NCBI RefSeq assembly: GCF_900129745.1
Contig: NZ_FQWS01000001.1
Span: 930,001-994,000, forward strand
Source of the DNA: Winogradskyella jejuensis
GTDB lineage: Bacteria > Bacteroidota > Bacteroidia > Flavobacteriales > Flavobacteriaceae
Direction: 5' to 3'
DNA: 64,000 nt
Shown: piece after piece, positions 1 through 7,321 of the stretch
How the letters are laid out: each line of letters begins with the position of its first letter
How positions within the stretch are numbered: the stretch's first letter is position 1
The notes under the pieces: model-generated
Seen by the model: only the letters and a program-made list of their open reading frames with translations
What the model was told of the DNA's origin: nothing
Database searches by the model: none
Program-made: the position numbers and the translations under genes

Positions 1-261
1 AGAACGCTCATTTAAGTAATTAATGTCTTTTATTTCGCCTTTAACCAAAACGACGCTTTCTATTAAGTTTGAATTTTCAAAATTAAAACTTTCATCATTA
101 ATCTGGTCTACAGCAAATTGTTTTACATCTGAAGATTCTGAAACAATTTTATCTGAGTTTTCTGTACAGCTAGTGATTCCTATAAGTAAGAACAAAAAAA
201 GTATTGCCAATATTTTTGCTGGCTTATATCTTATTTTAAACTTTTTAAATATCAATTGCAT
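1..261 (-). CDS. Lipoprotein, possibly OB-fold (tRNA_anti-like), truncated by window edge
   Basis: This is the N-terminal part of a gene read on the minus strand; 87 codons are open to the left edge, so the C-terminus is missing. The start is the ATG at 261, followed by a basic stretch, a hydrophobic segment (about residues 17-29) and a lipobox ending in GITSC, so the product should be a lipoprotein. The visible mature part ends in ESVVLVKGEIKDIN, which resembles the beginning of the OB-fold in the protein at 3211-3606 (DKVIELKGEVTEIE). I infer a second tRNA_anti-like/OB-fold protein, which would make it part of the same exported module. The family assignment is tentative because the fold is cut off. 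Confidence 0.6.
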   Translation of the reverse strand, partial: MQLIFKKFKIRYKPAKILAILFLFLLIGITSCTENSDKIVSESSDVKQFAVDQINDESFNFENSNLIESVVLVKGEIKDINYLNERS

Positions 262-310
262 TATTTACAAATTTAAGGACTCTTTTTGCTTAACCTATAA
301 TTACTGAAAA

Positions 311-342
311 TAATCCCCAAAGTAAAATTACTTTGGGGATTA
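311..342 (-). terminator. Rho-independent terminator after the cupredoxin lipoprotein gene
   Basis: A near-perfect hairpin with stem ATAATCCCCAAAGTAA and its complement lies just after the stop of the gene ending at 354, followed on the minus strand by a short T-rich stretch. Confidence 0.7.
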
Positions 343-353
343 TAATTTAAAAT

Positions 354-1859
354 CTAATCTATAATAGAAATAGTTCCTGTCATTGAACCATGAAATTCGC
401 AGTTATAGAATAATGTATCAGGGGCATCTGTTGGAACTGTAAATGTAATAGTGCCATTAGCAATACCATTATTAGTAACTCCATTATCAAAAGCGTTTCC
501 TGTACCTGTACTTTGAACTGATTTTATAATGAAAGGATGACCAGGTGTAGACACACTAAACGTATAGGTTTCACCTCTTTTAAAAGTAAAGTTTGGATTT
601 TCGATATCACTAAACCCGTCACCACTAAAAGTGTAAGATGTTGCGCCATTATTACCAACATTAAAAGCTCTTGTTGCATTGGCATCTACAACTCTTATTC
701 TTCCGCTCATGGAAGCATGAAACTCGCAGTTATAGTATAAAATATCTGGTGCGCTTTCTGGGACTGTGAATGTAATTGTACCATCGGTAGTACCATTATT
801 GGTAACCCCATCATTAAAAGCATTATCTGTACCTGTGCTATTTACAGATTTAATAAGAAATGGATGTCCAGGTGTATTAACACTAAATTCGTAAGTTTTA
901 CCACGTTCTAATTCTAACTCTGGGTTTTGTACATCTGTAAAACCAAATGTGTAAGCCGTAGCTCCAACATTAGACACTTGGAATGTACGTTCAACTTCTG
1001 TTTGTCCTCCACCATTATCTTCTGGAGCAACCTCAGTATCAGTATTTACAATTGGCCAAACACCGGCAGTAGGGAAACCAACACCAAAGTTATCACCTCT
1101 ATTATCGTCGCCGCCAAATTTATATAATGGCCAACCTCTGTAAGTGAGTTGTGGTTCTCCAAAAACGTCTATTGTACCAAAACCACTAGTACCAAATGCA
1201 CTTGGTACGTTTACAACATCTGTATGAAAAATAGGCCAAGCGTTATTATTGGAAAAATCGGAATTGGTAAAATTATTTGTGCCGTTTGTGTCATTAGAAA
1301 AACGGTAAAGTGTGTTTCCTCTATCGTCTGTGAAGTAAAACGTTTCTTCAGCTCCAGGCTGAAAACTACTATTCAAATTGATTTCAGTTCCGTTAGAATC
1401 TCTACCGACTAATTGCGCACGTACTATCATAATAGAATAATCTGGTTTACCAACAAACCAAGTGCCGCCTGCACCATCACCATTGATTGCTCCAGCGACT
1501 AAATCGTTGGAAAATGTGTAAAGTGGCCAACCCTTGTAAGTGGTTTGGCTTTGGCCATCTGCGCGGGTAATTGTTCCAAAATCTGAAGCATCTAAACCAG
1601 AATCTAATGTTAGATTTTGTTCAAAAAATGCTGGCCATACGTCTGCACAACCACCATTACAGTTAGATTCTCCTTTTGCGTCTGGTGCAAAAAAGTAAAG
1701 TGTAAAACCTTCAGAATTTGTTAAAACATTTCCAAAAGTGGCATCTGTTCTAAGTCTTACTGAGTTTTGAACTTCTGGTTCTGGAGTATTGTCATAATCA
1801 TCAGAACTGCAACTCAATGCAAATACGCTAACTAATAGGATAATAAATAAATTTTTCAT
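354..1859 (-). CDS. Lipoprotein with COG4315 secreted repeats and two cupredoxin-like domains
   Basis: The 501-residue product starts with a lipoprotein signal peptide (FALSC, Cys17). Residues about 35-280 hold four units of the 'secreted repeat of unknown function' type (COG4315/Lipoprotein_15), seen as GFTLYFF...CNGGCADVWP, YKGWPLYTFSND, GNTLYRFSND and YRGWPLYKFGGD. The rest is two tandem copies of an about 100-residue plastocyanin-like domain, each with TPGHPF and a YNCEFHxSM block. The spacing His...Cys-x2-His-x2-Met is what a type 1 copper site needs, so two blue-copper sites are likely (inference). It probably acts as an exported electron-transfer protein. It lies after the cytochrome operon but has its own upstream region with direct repeats at 1934-1966, so it may be a separate transcript. 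The combination of both domain types in one protein is unusual. Confidence 0.85.
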   Translation of the reverse strand: MKNLFIILLVSVFALSCSSDDYDNTPEPEVQNSVRLRTDATFGNVLTNSEGFTLYFFAPDAKGESNCNGGCADVWPAFFEQNLTLDSGLDASDFGTITRADGQSQTTYKGWPLYTFSNDLVAGAINGDGAGGTWFVGKPDYSIMIVRAQLVGRDSNGTEINLNSSFQPGAEETFYFTDDRGNTLYRFSNDTNGTNNFTNSDFSNNNAWPIFHTDVVNVPSAFGTSGFGTIDVFGEPQLTYRGWPLYKFGGDDNRGDNFGVGFPTAGVWPIVNTDTEVAPEDNGGGQTEVERTFQVSNVGATAYTFGFTDVQNPELELERGKTYEFSVNTPGHPFLIKSVNSTGTDNAFNDGVTNNGTTDGTITFTVPESAPDILYYNCEFHASMSGRIRVVDANATRAFNVGNNGATSYTFSGDGFSDIENPNFTFKRGETYTFSVSTPGHPFIIKSVQSTGTGNAFDNGVTNNGIANGTITFTVPTDAPDTLFYNCEFHGSMTGTISIID

Positions 1860-1933
1860 TGTTATATTTTTTTGATTAAAATTATTTGATGCAAATGAAC
1901 GAGCTGTTTACACGTTTTATCTTATAAATCTGT

Positions 1934-1966
1934 GTGAGAGGGAATATTTGGCTGTGAAAGGGAATA
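1934..1966. promoter_or_regulatory. 20-bp-period direct repeat, candidate LytTR operator
   Basis: GTGAGAGGGAATA (1934-1946) and GTGAAAGGGAATA (1954-1966) are repeated with a period of exactly 20 bp, differing at one of 13 positions. They lie about 70-125 bp upstream of the cupredoxin lipoprotein start at 1859. A related repeat pair occurs at 4934-4980 next to the LytTR regulator gene. Two-turn direct repeats fit the way LytTR domains bind DNA; the assignment to the neighbouring regulator is inference. Confidence 0.55.
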
Positions 1967-1988
1967 AAAATTCCTTCTTTTGTGATAA

Positions 1989-2021
1989 AAACAATCCCCG
2001 AAGAACCTACATCTTCAGGGA
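1989..2021 (-). terminator. Rho-independent terminator of the cytochrome/YceI operon
   Basis: On the minus strand the stem TCCCTGAAGA pairs with TCTTCGGGGA across a 6-7 base loop and is followed by TTGTTTTTATC. It lies 70 bases after the stop of the HMA-like gene (2092) and closes the operon that starts at 4721. Confidence 0.6.
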
Positions 2022-2091
2022 CTATTCAAATCAACCAATAAAAAACTAAAACTCTGATATTTGTTTTTGGTCTATGAGATAAAAAGAATGC

Positions 2092-2343
2092 TTAACAGCG
2101 ACATAAAGTTTTAAAAACTGAATTATCAACCCGTTCTCCCTTTTCTGGATATCCTAATCTAGATAGCACATTAAGTGCTGCAGAAAGTCTATCCGCTTTG
2201 AAAAAATTAAACGTAATAAGCGAATCTTTAGGATACAATCTTACGTTATTTACATCTTCGATAACTTGTAACTCTTTTTTTATACAATCAGAGCAATTTT
2301 TACAAAAGCTTTGTTGCACCTCTATTCTTGCTGTTGAAGTCAT
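2092..2343 (-). CDS. Small Cys-rich protein resembling a heavy-metal-associated (HMA) domain
   Basis: The 83-residue protein has no signal peptide. It carries Cys14, Cys17 and Cys20 in SFCKNCSDC at the position where HMA domains have their CxxC metal site, followed by a predicted helix and strand pattern like the ferredoxin-like HMA fold. It ends in CRC (Cys81, Cys83), giving a second possible thiol pair. A role in copper or other soft-metal handling for the neighbouring exported redox proteins is inferred. It follows the DUF5777 gene by 11 bases, so it is the last gene of that operon. The domain is divergent: the usual Met before the first Cys is absent. Confidence 0.6.
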   Translation of the reverse strand: MTSTARIEVQQSFCKNCSDCIKKELQVIEDVNNVRLYPKDSLITFNFFKADRLSAALNVLSRLGYPEKGERVDNSVFKTLCRC

Positions 2344-2354
2344 TTGTTTATTTT

Positions 2355-3200
2355 TTAAAATACTCTTGATAAATTGAAGCCAAAAAAGATGTCGCCATCA
2401 CCCCAATCTCCTGTAGCTTGTCCTAAAAATGGATTGGTATTCATAGGCTGTGCATTAGTAAAGTGTAATTGAAAGACATGACCGCCAGTTTCTAAATCAA
2501 ACCCAATAGAAAACGGATTAACAAACGGTGATGTTTCTGCTCTGTTGAGGTGAACACCATAATCGAAGTTTACTGACCAACGCTTAGTGAGTTTGTGTCT
2601 CCCTCCAAAACCGATGACATACTGAGAATTGTCTTGCTCGTTAACCTCTACATAATTATCATGAAAAAATGTTGGCATCAATTGTAAAGAAAAGTTTTGA
2701 TTAAACTTTTTAGAAATTAATAATTGAGTGGTGTATCCTAGTCTGTTTTTGAACTCTAAACCAGGTAAAAAAGCTTCGTCTAATGAGGTATTGATAAGTA
2801 TATTACTTGAACTAACAACAGTAAACGGGAAGCCTCCTTTCTTTTCCCTGAGTAATCTTATTTTTAAAGAAGACTCATAAATTTTACGGAAAGAACTTCT
2901 TGAAACACCAATGTTTATAGCGTCTGTTACACCATAAATTAAGTTGAGTCGTGTGACAGCTTGGTCCAATCCAAAAAAGTCTTCGAACCCTGTTTCTATT
3001 GAGCCAAATCTGTGCGAAACAACAAAGTAAAGTTCCTTTTTGGATATCATTTTTGTAGATTCAAAATTCACGATTTTAAGCCCTTTAAAAGCTGCTGTTT
3101 TATAATCTTCTTCTGTTTCAGAATCTATTTCTGAAAATAGGTCATCCTGTGCAAAAAGTAATGCTGGAAATAGAAAGGTTAGAATATATAAGTATTTCAT
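2355..3200 (-). CDS. DUF5777 family beta-barrel protein
   Basis: The 281-residue protein begins with a Sec signal peptide (cleavage near LLFAQ) and then shows alternating aromatic and polar strands typical of an outer-membrane beta-barrel, ending in SRVF with a terminal Phe as outer-membrane proteins do. The pattern YFVVSHRFG...FFGLD...INIGVSRS matches the DUF5777 family, which in Bacteroidetes I recognise beside YceI and cytochrome c genes. Its biochemical role is not known. It sits between the OB-fold gene and the HMA-like gene with 10-11 base gaps, so it is cotranscribed with both. Confidence 0.75.
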   Translation of the reverse strand: MKYLYILTFLFPALLFAQDDLFSEIDSETEEDYKTAAFKGLKIVNFESTKMISKKELYFVVSHRFGSIETGFEDFFGLDQAVTRLNLIYGVTDAINIGVSRSSFRKIYESSLKIRLLREKKGGFPFTVVSSSNILINTSLDEAFLPGLEFKNRLGYTTQLLISKKFNQNFSLQLMPTFFHDNYVEVNEQDNSQYVIGFGGRHKLTKRWSVNFDYGVHLNRAETSPFVNPFSIGFDLETGGHVFQLHFTNAQPMNTNPFLGQATGDWGDGDIFFGFNLSRVF

Positions 3201-3210
3201 TTTAGTTGAT

Positions 3211-3606
3211 TTATTTAATTAGTGTAGATTGGTCAATTTTTACAAGTTCAAGGAGTTCGTCATAGCCTACGCATCTTCCTTTTATGACAATTTGCGTTCC
3301 TGTTTTTAGATTCGAATCTTTGTTATTTAAAAAGCTTACTTGTACACCGTTGCTTAATACAAGGTTGTTGTCTTCAATTTCGGTAACTTCGCCTTTCAAC
3401 TCTATAACTTTGTCTAAGTATGTTGTTGTTGCTAGAGCTTCGTTGACTTTAAAATGGTCAAAAATCTCTTTAGCTGTCATGGTTGTTACAGCCTCTTCTG
3501 CGGCTATATCTCTATGCTCAGCATTAAATACATAGTTATATACGGTAAATACTGAAAGTAAAATAACTAGTAATACACCTGTGACTATAAGTTCTTTCTT
3601 TTTCAT
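3211..3606 (-). CDS. Membrane-anchored OB-fold (tRNA_anti-like) protein
   Basis: The 131-residue protein has one N-terminal membrane segment (about residues 6-27) and an exported domain. The stretch YLDKVIELKGEVTEIED, followed by short beta strands and IVIKGRCVGYDE, fits the tRNA_anti-like OB-fold family found in Bacteroidetes. The substrate is unknown. Its start codon overlaps the stop of the YceI gene by four bases (ATGA), so the two are translationally coupled. Confidence 0.7.
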   Translation of the reverse strand: MKKKELIVTGVLLVILLSVFTVYNYVFNAEHRDIAAEEAVTTMTAKEIFDHFKVNEALATTTYLDKVIELKGEVTEIEDNNLVLSNGVQVSFLNNKDSNLKTGTQIVIKGRCVGYDELLELVKIDQSTLIK

Positions 3607-4166
3607 TTGGCATCGAGTTTAAAGTCTAGACTTACTATTATTTCATTAGCTATTTTTTTCCTTACGATACTAGGGATTTCGATATCAAAATCAGCTGGGG
3701 TCACCTTGAACGACCCCTGCATGATTATTGAGCCATTGGATTTTTTAACGCTTAGTGTTGTACGAATTGGTTTTTCTTTTCCACGTAATTCAATTTTTCC
3801 TTCAACAACAACGCTAGTGTTCTCATTCCCCAATTGAGAATACTCAAAATCCAATAGCTTCCCTCTAAATTTTGCCTTTGGATATGTTTCTGACTCTATG
3901 TAATTTTCATTAAAATGCTCTTCCATTAAAGAATTTTTGAATCTAAATCCTTTCATTAAAGCAAGAGCTGCTATTTCGTTAGTTTCGGTATTTACAATTG
4001 CTGTAACCGATGAATTTGAAGCCTTTACAGGCTCGAAAGTTTCTTCTGAAGCTTCAAAAGTAATTTTACCCTTTTTATCAATTAATTTTTGTGCGGAAAC
4101 AGATGCTGTAATAAATAGCATAGCCATAAAACATATCTGTAAAAGTGCTGATTTTGATAATTTCAT
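3603..4166 (-). CDS. YceI family periplasmic protein
   Basis: The 187-residue product has a signal peptide (cleavage near VSAQK) and the features of YceI-like lipocalin-type barrels: KGKITFEASEETFEPVKASNSS at the start, a central YPKAKFRGKLLDF strand pair, and a C-terminal FDIEIPSIVRKKIANEI block. YceI proteins bind isoprenoid-type lipids, and some are induced with respiratory or stress functions; the ligand here is not known. It precedes the OB-fold gene with a four-base overlap and follows the cytochrome gene across a 135-bp spacer containing an extended RNA hairpin. Confidence 0.85.
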   Translation of the reverse strand: MKLSKSALLQICFMAMLFITASVSAQKLIDKKGKITFEASEETFEPVKASNSSVTAIVNTETNEIAALALMKGFRFKNSLMEEHFNENYIESETYPKAKFRGKLLDFEYSQLGNENTSVVVEGKIELRGKEKPIRTTLSVKKSNGSIIMQGSFKVTPADFDIEIPSIVRKKIANEIIVSLDFKLDAK

Positions 4167-4200
4167 TTTTTAAAATATTTATTGATTAATTTATATCGAT

Positions 4201-4284
4201 TGTGCTTAGCCTTTTTGCAGTATTCCTTACCAAGAGCAAAAGCTCTTGGCTTGGAACTATCAACTAAAAACTTACTTAAGCACA
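4201..4284 (-). promoter_or_regulatory. Structured intercistronic RNA element between cytochrome and yceI genes
   Basis: Read on the minus strand, TGTGCTTA (4277-4284) pairs with TAAGCACA (4201-4208). Inside it AGTTCC can pair with GGAATACT, and the centre is a perfect CCAAGAGC-tttt-GCTCTTGG hairpin (4230-4249). This gives one long nested hairpin in the 135-bp gap between two genes of the same direction. It has no T-run, so it looks more like an RNA-stability or processing element than a terminator. I do not recognise it as a known riboswitch class. Confidence 0.5.
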
Positions 4285-4301
4285 GTAAAAACTGTCTGTT
4301 A

Positions 4302-4721
4302 TTAATTTTCTGGTTTACCATCATCAATCCACTGTTGGATTAAGTCTATGGTAGATTGTGGTAATCTTCCAGAAGGTGGCATTGCACCTGGCGCGCCGCT
4401 AGATAAATTCATTCTATTAAAAATCCCGTTAGCTCTTTGGCTTACTTGACTAAAGTTAACAAGTGCAAAAGGAGCTCCGTTTGTTGGTGGTTGTCCATGA
4501 CAACTGATACAAGCAGCTCTCATAATTGGTTCAATGTCGTCTACATAATTAACATCAGAAGCTTGCTGACCACCTCCATTACCATCTCCGTCACCATCTC
4601 CATCTCCGTCATCAGGATTTTCTATAACATCTGAGTTGACAAAATCGTCTTCGCTATCGTTTGTACAAGCAATTATACAAAGTGCAAACAGCATTAAAAA
4701 AAGTAGTTTAGTTGTTTTCAT
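4302..4721 (-). CDS. Mono-haem cytochrome c lipoprotein
   Basis: The 139-residue protein has a lipoprotein signal (IIAC, Cys19), an acidic Gly/Asp linker at about residues 37-51 (a DG repeat), and a small cytochrome domain with the haem-binding CISCH (Cys71, Cys74, His75). A Met in GAPGAMPPSG (about residue 114) could be the distal ligand. Similar short domains occur in Bacteroidetes as surface or periplasmic electron carriers. It is the first gene of the minus-strand operon with yceI, the OB-fold gene, DUF5777 and the HMA-like gene. A promoter is expected in the 415-bp divergent region to the LytTR gene. Confidence 0.85.
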   Translation of the reverse strand: MKTTKLLFLMLFALCIIACTNDSEDDFVNSDVIENPDDGDGDGDGDGNGGGQQASDVNYVDDIEPIMRAACISCHGQPPTNGAPFALVNFSQVSQRANGIFNRMNLSSGAPGAMPPSGRLPQSTIDLIQQWIDDGKPEN

Positions 4722-4933
4722 TTTAATGTTTTTTGAGGTTAAATTTTAATTTTTAAAATAACTGCCCTAAGACTTTTATTTGATGAACTAATACGCCAAA
4801 TGGGTATATAATTCCGACATAAACAGTATTGAAATTCTTTTAATATTCGTTCTGAGAATTACTTGTCAGATGTCGTTTAACATTTATACTGCAATACTAC
4901 GCAGCTATTGTAAACACTGAAAAAAAACCTACT

Positions 4934-4980
4934 TGAAGCGGAAAAAAAAGGTCTGAAAGTGAAAAAAATCATCTGAATAA
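4934..4980. promoter_or_regulatory. 20-bp-period direct repeats in the divergent region, candidate LytTR operator
   Basis: The 415-bp gap 4722-5136 separates the cytochrome operon from the LytTR gene. It contains TGAAGCGGAAAAA (4934-4946), TGAAAGTGAAAAA (4954-4966) and a partial TGAATAA (4974-4980), each 20 bp apart. The core agrees with the pair at 1935-1966, giving TGARRGGGAAWA overall. The repeat lies 155-205 bp before the regulator and 210-260 bp before the cytochrome gene. I see no other clear structure in the gap and no perfect TAnnTTTG box. Confidence 0.55.
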
Positions 4981-5136
4981 ACCACATGATTTAATCAATT
5001 AGGCTATCATTGACGTAAAACAGAAATATAAATAATGAATTAAGCTAAAATTATTTTGAGAATTAATTTCAATGTCGCTTTTATTCTCTCATCTGCTTTT
5101 CAAATTTTATATCTTCGTTGATATTTTCTAAAACTC

Positions 5137-6240
5137 ATGCGCAAGGACAAACTATACCTACTCACTTTTCTATCACTATCAATTGTTTTCATTATTATCT
5201 CTAGTGTAGCTATTAGATACTTTGTTAATGAAGCTGCCGATAAGGTATTAGACACGCAATTAGAGTTTAGCAAACGTGAAGCTAAACAAGTGGCTATGCT
5301 TATTGGTAACCAATTACAAAATGGTATTTCTAAAGAAAATGTTGCCGAAAGTGTACAGAAAAGTATAGAAAACTCCAACTTAGATGCTGGCTTTGTAAGT
5401 GTTTTTAACTGGTCTGGAGAGATTGTTTGCCATCCAGATATAAAGCAATTAGGGCAACAAATAAGTAATAAAGAATCTTTTGTTTCTTCTGTTTCTGATG
5501 AAGTAACCTCAGAAGATTTATATAAACTTCTTCAACAAAATGAAGCTGATACGGACCCTCTTAATTTTAAGGACAATACAGATTCTGAAGTCGTCTATTT
5601 GTATCCTGTTTCTAGCTCAGACTGGATTGTTGGTGCGCATGCCAACACCATAAAAGTATCTCAACAGATTAAAGCTATAAAGAGCAATTTTCAGATTATA
5701 CTAGTAGTGATGGGATTTCTATTTATCTTATCTTCTGTATTAATTGTACGCTTAATTGGTAGTAAGTATGAAAAGAAACTAGAAATAAAGAATGAAAAAC
5801 TTTCGGATGAAATTATTAATCTTTCAAAATTAAATAGTGCTTTAGATACCTATCAACAACAAGTTTCTGACAGACCGCAACTAGAAGATGACGAAAACAG
5901 CTCAAAAAAGAGAATTCTCACTTATGTAAGAAATGAGCTTTTACCAGTCGCCACAGAAGATATTGCTTATGTTTACACGGATACAGGAATAACATATGTT
6001 ATGTGCTCTGATGGTAAACGTACGACGTCTAACTTAAGCTTGGATGAATTACACACCAACTTAGATAGTACTTATTTCTTTAGAGCTAATCGTCAGTTTA
6101 TCATTGCAATCTCTTCTATCGATAAGATTGTAAAGTATGGTAATAATCAGCTTAAGATATTAATTAATCCAAATTCTGAAGTTGATATTATTATAAGCAA
6201 AAACAAAGCTGCTGAGTTTAAGAAGTGGTTGAATTTATAA
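5137..6240 (+). CDS. Membrane-anchored Cache-LytTR one-component regulator
   Basis: The 367-residue protein has a membrane segment at about 7-29, an extracytoplasmic domain to about 175, a second membrane segment at about 183-206, a coiled coil (about 208-245) and a C-terminal LytTR DNA-binding domain (about 258-367). The outside domain contains VFNWSGEIVCHPDIKQLGQ, typical of Cache ligand-binding domains. There is no kinase or receiver domain, so the signal would pass directly from the sensor across the membrane to the DNA-binding domain. It is divergent from the cytochrome operon, whose upstream repeats are its likely targets. The ligand is unknown. The ATG at 5137 fits the signal anchor. 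Confidence 0.85.
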   Translation: MRKDKLYLLTFLSLSIVFIIISSVAIRYFVNEAADKVLDTQLEFSKREAKQVAMLIGNQLQNGISKENVAESVQKSIENSNLDAGFVSVFNWSGEIVCHPDIKQLGQQISNKESFVSSVSDEVTSEDLYKLLQQNEADTDPLNFKDNTDSEVVYLYPVSSSDWIVGAHANTIKVSQQIKAIKSNFQIILVVMGFLFILSSVLIVRLIGSKYEKKLEIKNEKLSDEIINLSKLNSALDTYQQQVSDRPQLEDDENSSKKRILTYVRNELLPVATEDIAYVYTDTGITYVMCSDGKRTTSNLSLDELHTNLDSTYFFRANRQFIIAISSIDKIVKYGNNQLKILINPNSEVDIIISKNKAAEFKKWLNL

Positions 6241-6404
6241 ATCCAAATTTTTATCTTAAAATAAGTCTTCCTTTATTTAAGCTAATTGACTTAGCGCATT
6301 CAAGAACTAGTTTAACAGAAAAATAACAAAGCTCAAACTTTTGATAATCAATTAATTATTATTTTTATAATATGAGAAAAATTATAAAAAATAAAGTTTA
6401 CGCT

Positions 6405-6998
6405 ATGAAAAAATTATCACGCTATTTATTGCTTTTTGCTGCACTTATATTAGTAAGTTGTGCTACCAAAAACGTTAAAACAGAAAAATACACAGATAAA
6501 GATTTATCGAGTTTTAAAACTTTTGCTTATTTGCCAAATACGACTTTTAGTTCAGAAGAATTTAATACAAATTCAGACCAATCAATTGAAGAATCTTTAG
6601 TAGCTACCATGAACACTAAAATGATAGAAAACGGCTTTATAGTAGATAAAGACAATCCCGATTTACTTGTACTACTAACAACATCTAACGATATAAAAGG
6701 TAATTTTGTTAATAGAAACAAAAATAAATATAAGCAAGCAGAAGCAGCAGAAGTATCTACAAGCCCTAACTACGCAACAGTTAGCGCTTCTCAATACAAG
6801 AGATACTTTGATAAAGGAAGTGATGAGCTGAGCAACAGGCCTTATAAAGAAGGCTCTTTAATTGTTGAAGTTTTTGATAGAAAATCGAAAGAACTAGTCT
6901 GGTTGGGAATTGCAGACGACTTTAAAGCACATATATCTGACCAAACATTAAGAACTAGAATGATAAATGAAATTTTTAAAGAATTTCCAGTAAAGTAA
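6405..6998 (+). CDS. DUF4136 domain lipoprotein
   Basis: From the ATG at 6405 the product has a good lipoprotein signal (LILVSC) followed by a DUF4136 domain: KDLSSFKTFAYLPN at the start, SIEESLVATMNTKMIENGF, LLVLLTT and a final EGSLIVEVFDRKSKELVW block. DUF4136 proteins are exported lipoproteins of unknown function, common in Bacteroidetes and Proteobacteria. An upstream ATG at 6372 would add 11 residues before the signal peptide, so I prefer 6405. It appears to be a single-gene unit ending at the hairpin at 7033-7064. Confidence 0.8.
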   Translation: MKKLSRYLLLFAALILVSCATKNVKTEKYTDKDLSSFKTFAYLPNTTFSSEEFNTNSDQSIEESLVATMNTKMIENGFIVDKDNPDLLVLLTTSNDIKGNFVNRNKNKYKQAEAAEVSTSPNYATVSASQYKRYFDKGSDELSNRPYKEGSLIVEVFDRKSKELVWLGIADDFKAHISDQTLRTRMINEIFKEFPVK

Positions 6999-7032
6999 AT
7001 AAACATATTAAACTCATAAACTATTTTCCAAC

Positions 7033-7064
7033 AAAAAAACCGATGCTTACGTATCGGTTTTTTT
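7033..7064. terminator. Bidirectional rho-independent terminator
   Basis: The stem AAAAAAACCGAT pairs with ATCGGTTTTTTT around an eight-base loop. With A-runs before and T-runs after, it can end transcription from the DUF4136 gene and from the tRNA side. Confidence 0.8.
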
Positions 7065-7081
7065 GCTCCTCTTCTTGGGCT
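7063..7081 (-). repeat. Duplicated 3' end of tRNA-Asn (tRNA remnant)
   Basis: The 19 bases ttgctcctcttcttgggct occur here and again at 7160-7178, where they form the 3' acceptor and T-arm end of tRNA-Asn. Each copy is followed on the minus strand by its own terminator hairpin. The sequence further upstream of this copy no longer folds as a tRNA. It is either the remains of a second tandem tRNA-Asn or a duplicated attachment-like site. Confidence 0.6.
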
Positions 7082-7127
7082 TACTTCGGCTAAGCTCAAC
7101 ATAAACTTCTCGCCCAATTTATTCCAC

Positions 7128-7160
7128 AAAAAAAGTCCAACATTTCTGTTGAACTTTTAT
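7128..7160 (-). terminator. Terminator after tRNA-Asn
   Basis: The stem AAAAGTTCAAC pairs with GTTGGACTTTTTTT on the minus strand, starting three bases after the mature tRNA 3' end, with one G-U type mismatch and a T-run. Confidence 0.7.
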
Positions 7161-7162
7161 TG

Positions 7163-7236
7163 CTCCTCTTCTTGGGCTCGAACCAAGGACCCTCTGATTA
7201 ACAGTCAGATGCTCTAACCAACTGAGCTAAAGAGGA
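7163..7236 (-). tRNA. tRNA-Asn (GUU)
   Basis: Read on the minus strand this is a 74-base cloverleaf: acceptor TCCTCTT pairing with AAGAGGA, D-arm with AGCTCAGTTGGTTAGAGC, anticodon stem TCTGA/TCAGA with loop CTGTTAA (anticodon GTT) and T-arm with GGTTCGAGCCC. The discriminator base is G and CCA is not encoded. It lies downstream of rseP on the same strand; the 85-bp spacer 7237-7321 shows no other feature. Confidence 0.95.
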
Positions 7237-7321
7237 AGATGTTTTTCGCTTTAGCGAGCGCAAATATAAATTAAATTTTCATTTACAACAAAATGAAACA
7301 TTACTTTTTTACTCTATTTTT

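Noticed and set aside
23..307. Plus-strand 94-codon frame
   Set aside because: It lies opposite the lipoprotein reading frame on the minus strand, which has a clear signal peptide and lipobox, and codes for no recognisable protein.
7237..7321. Second tRNA or small RNA gene between rseP and tRNA-Asn
   Set aside because: No cloverleaf or stable hairpin is seen in these 85 bases.
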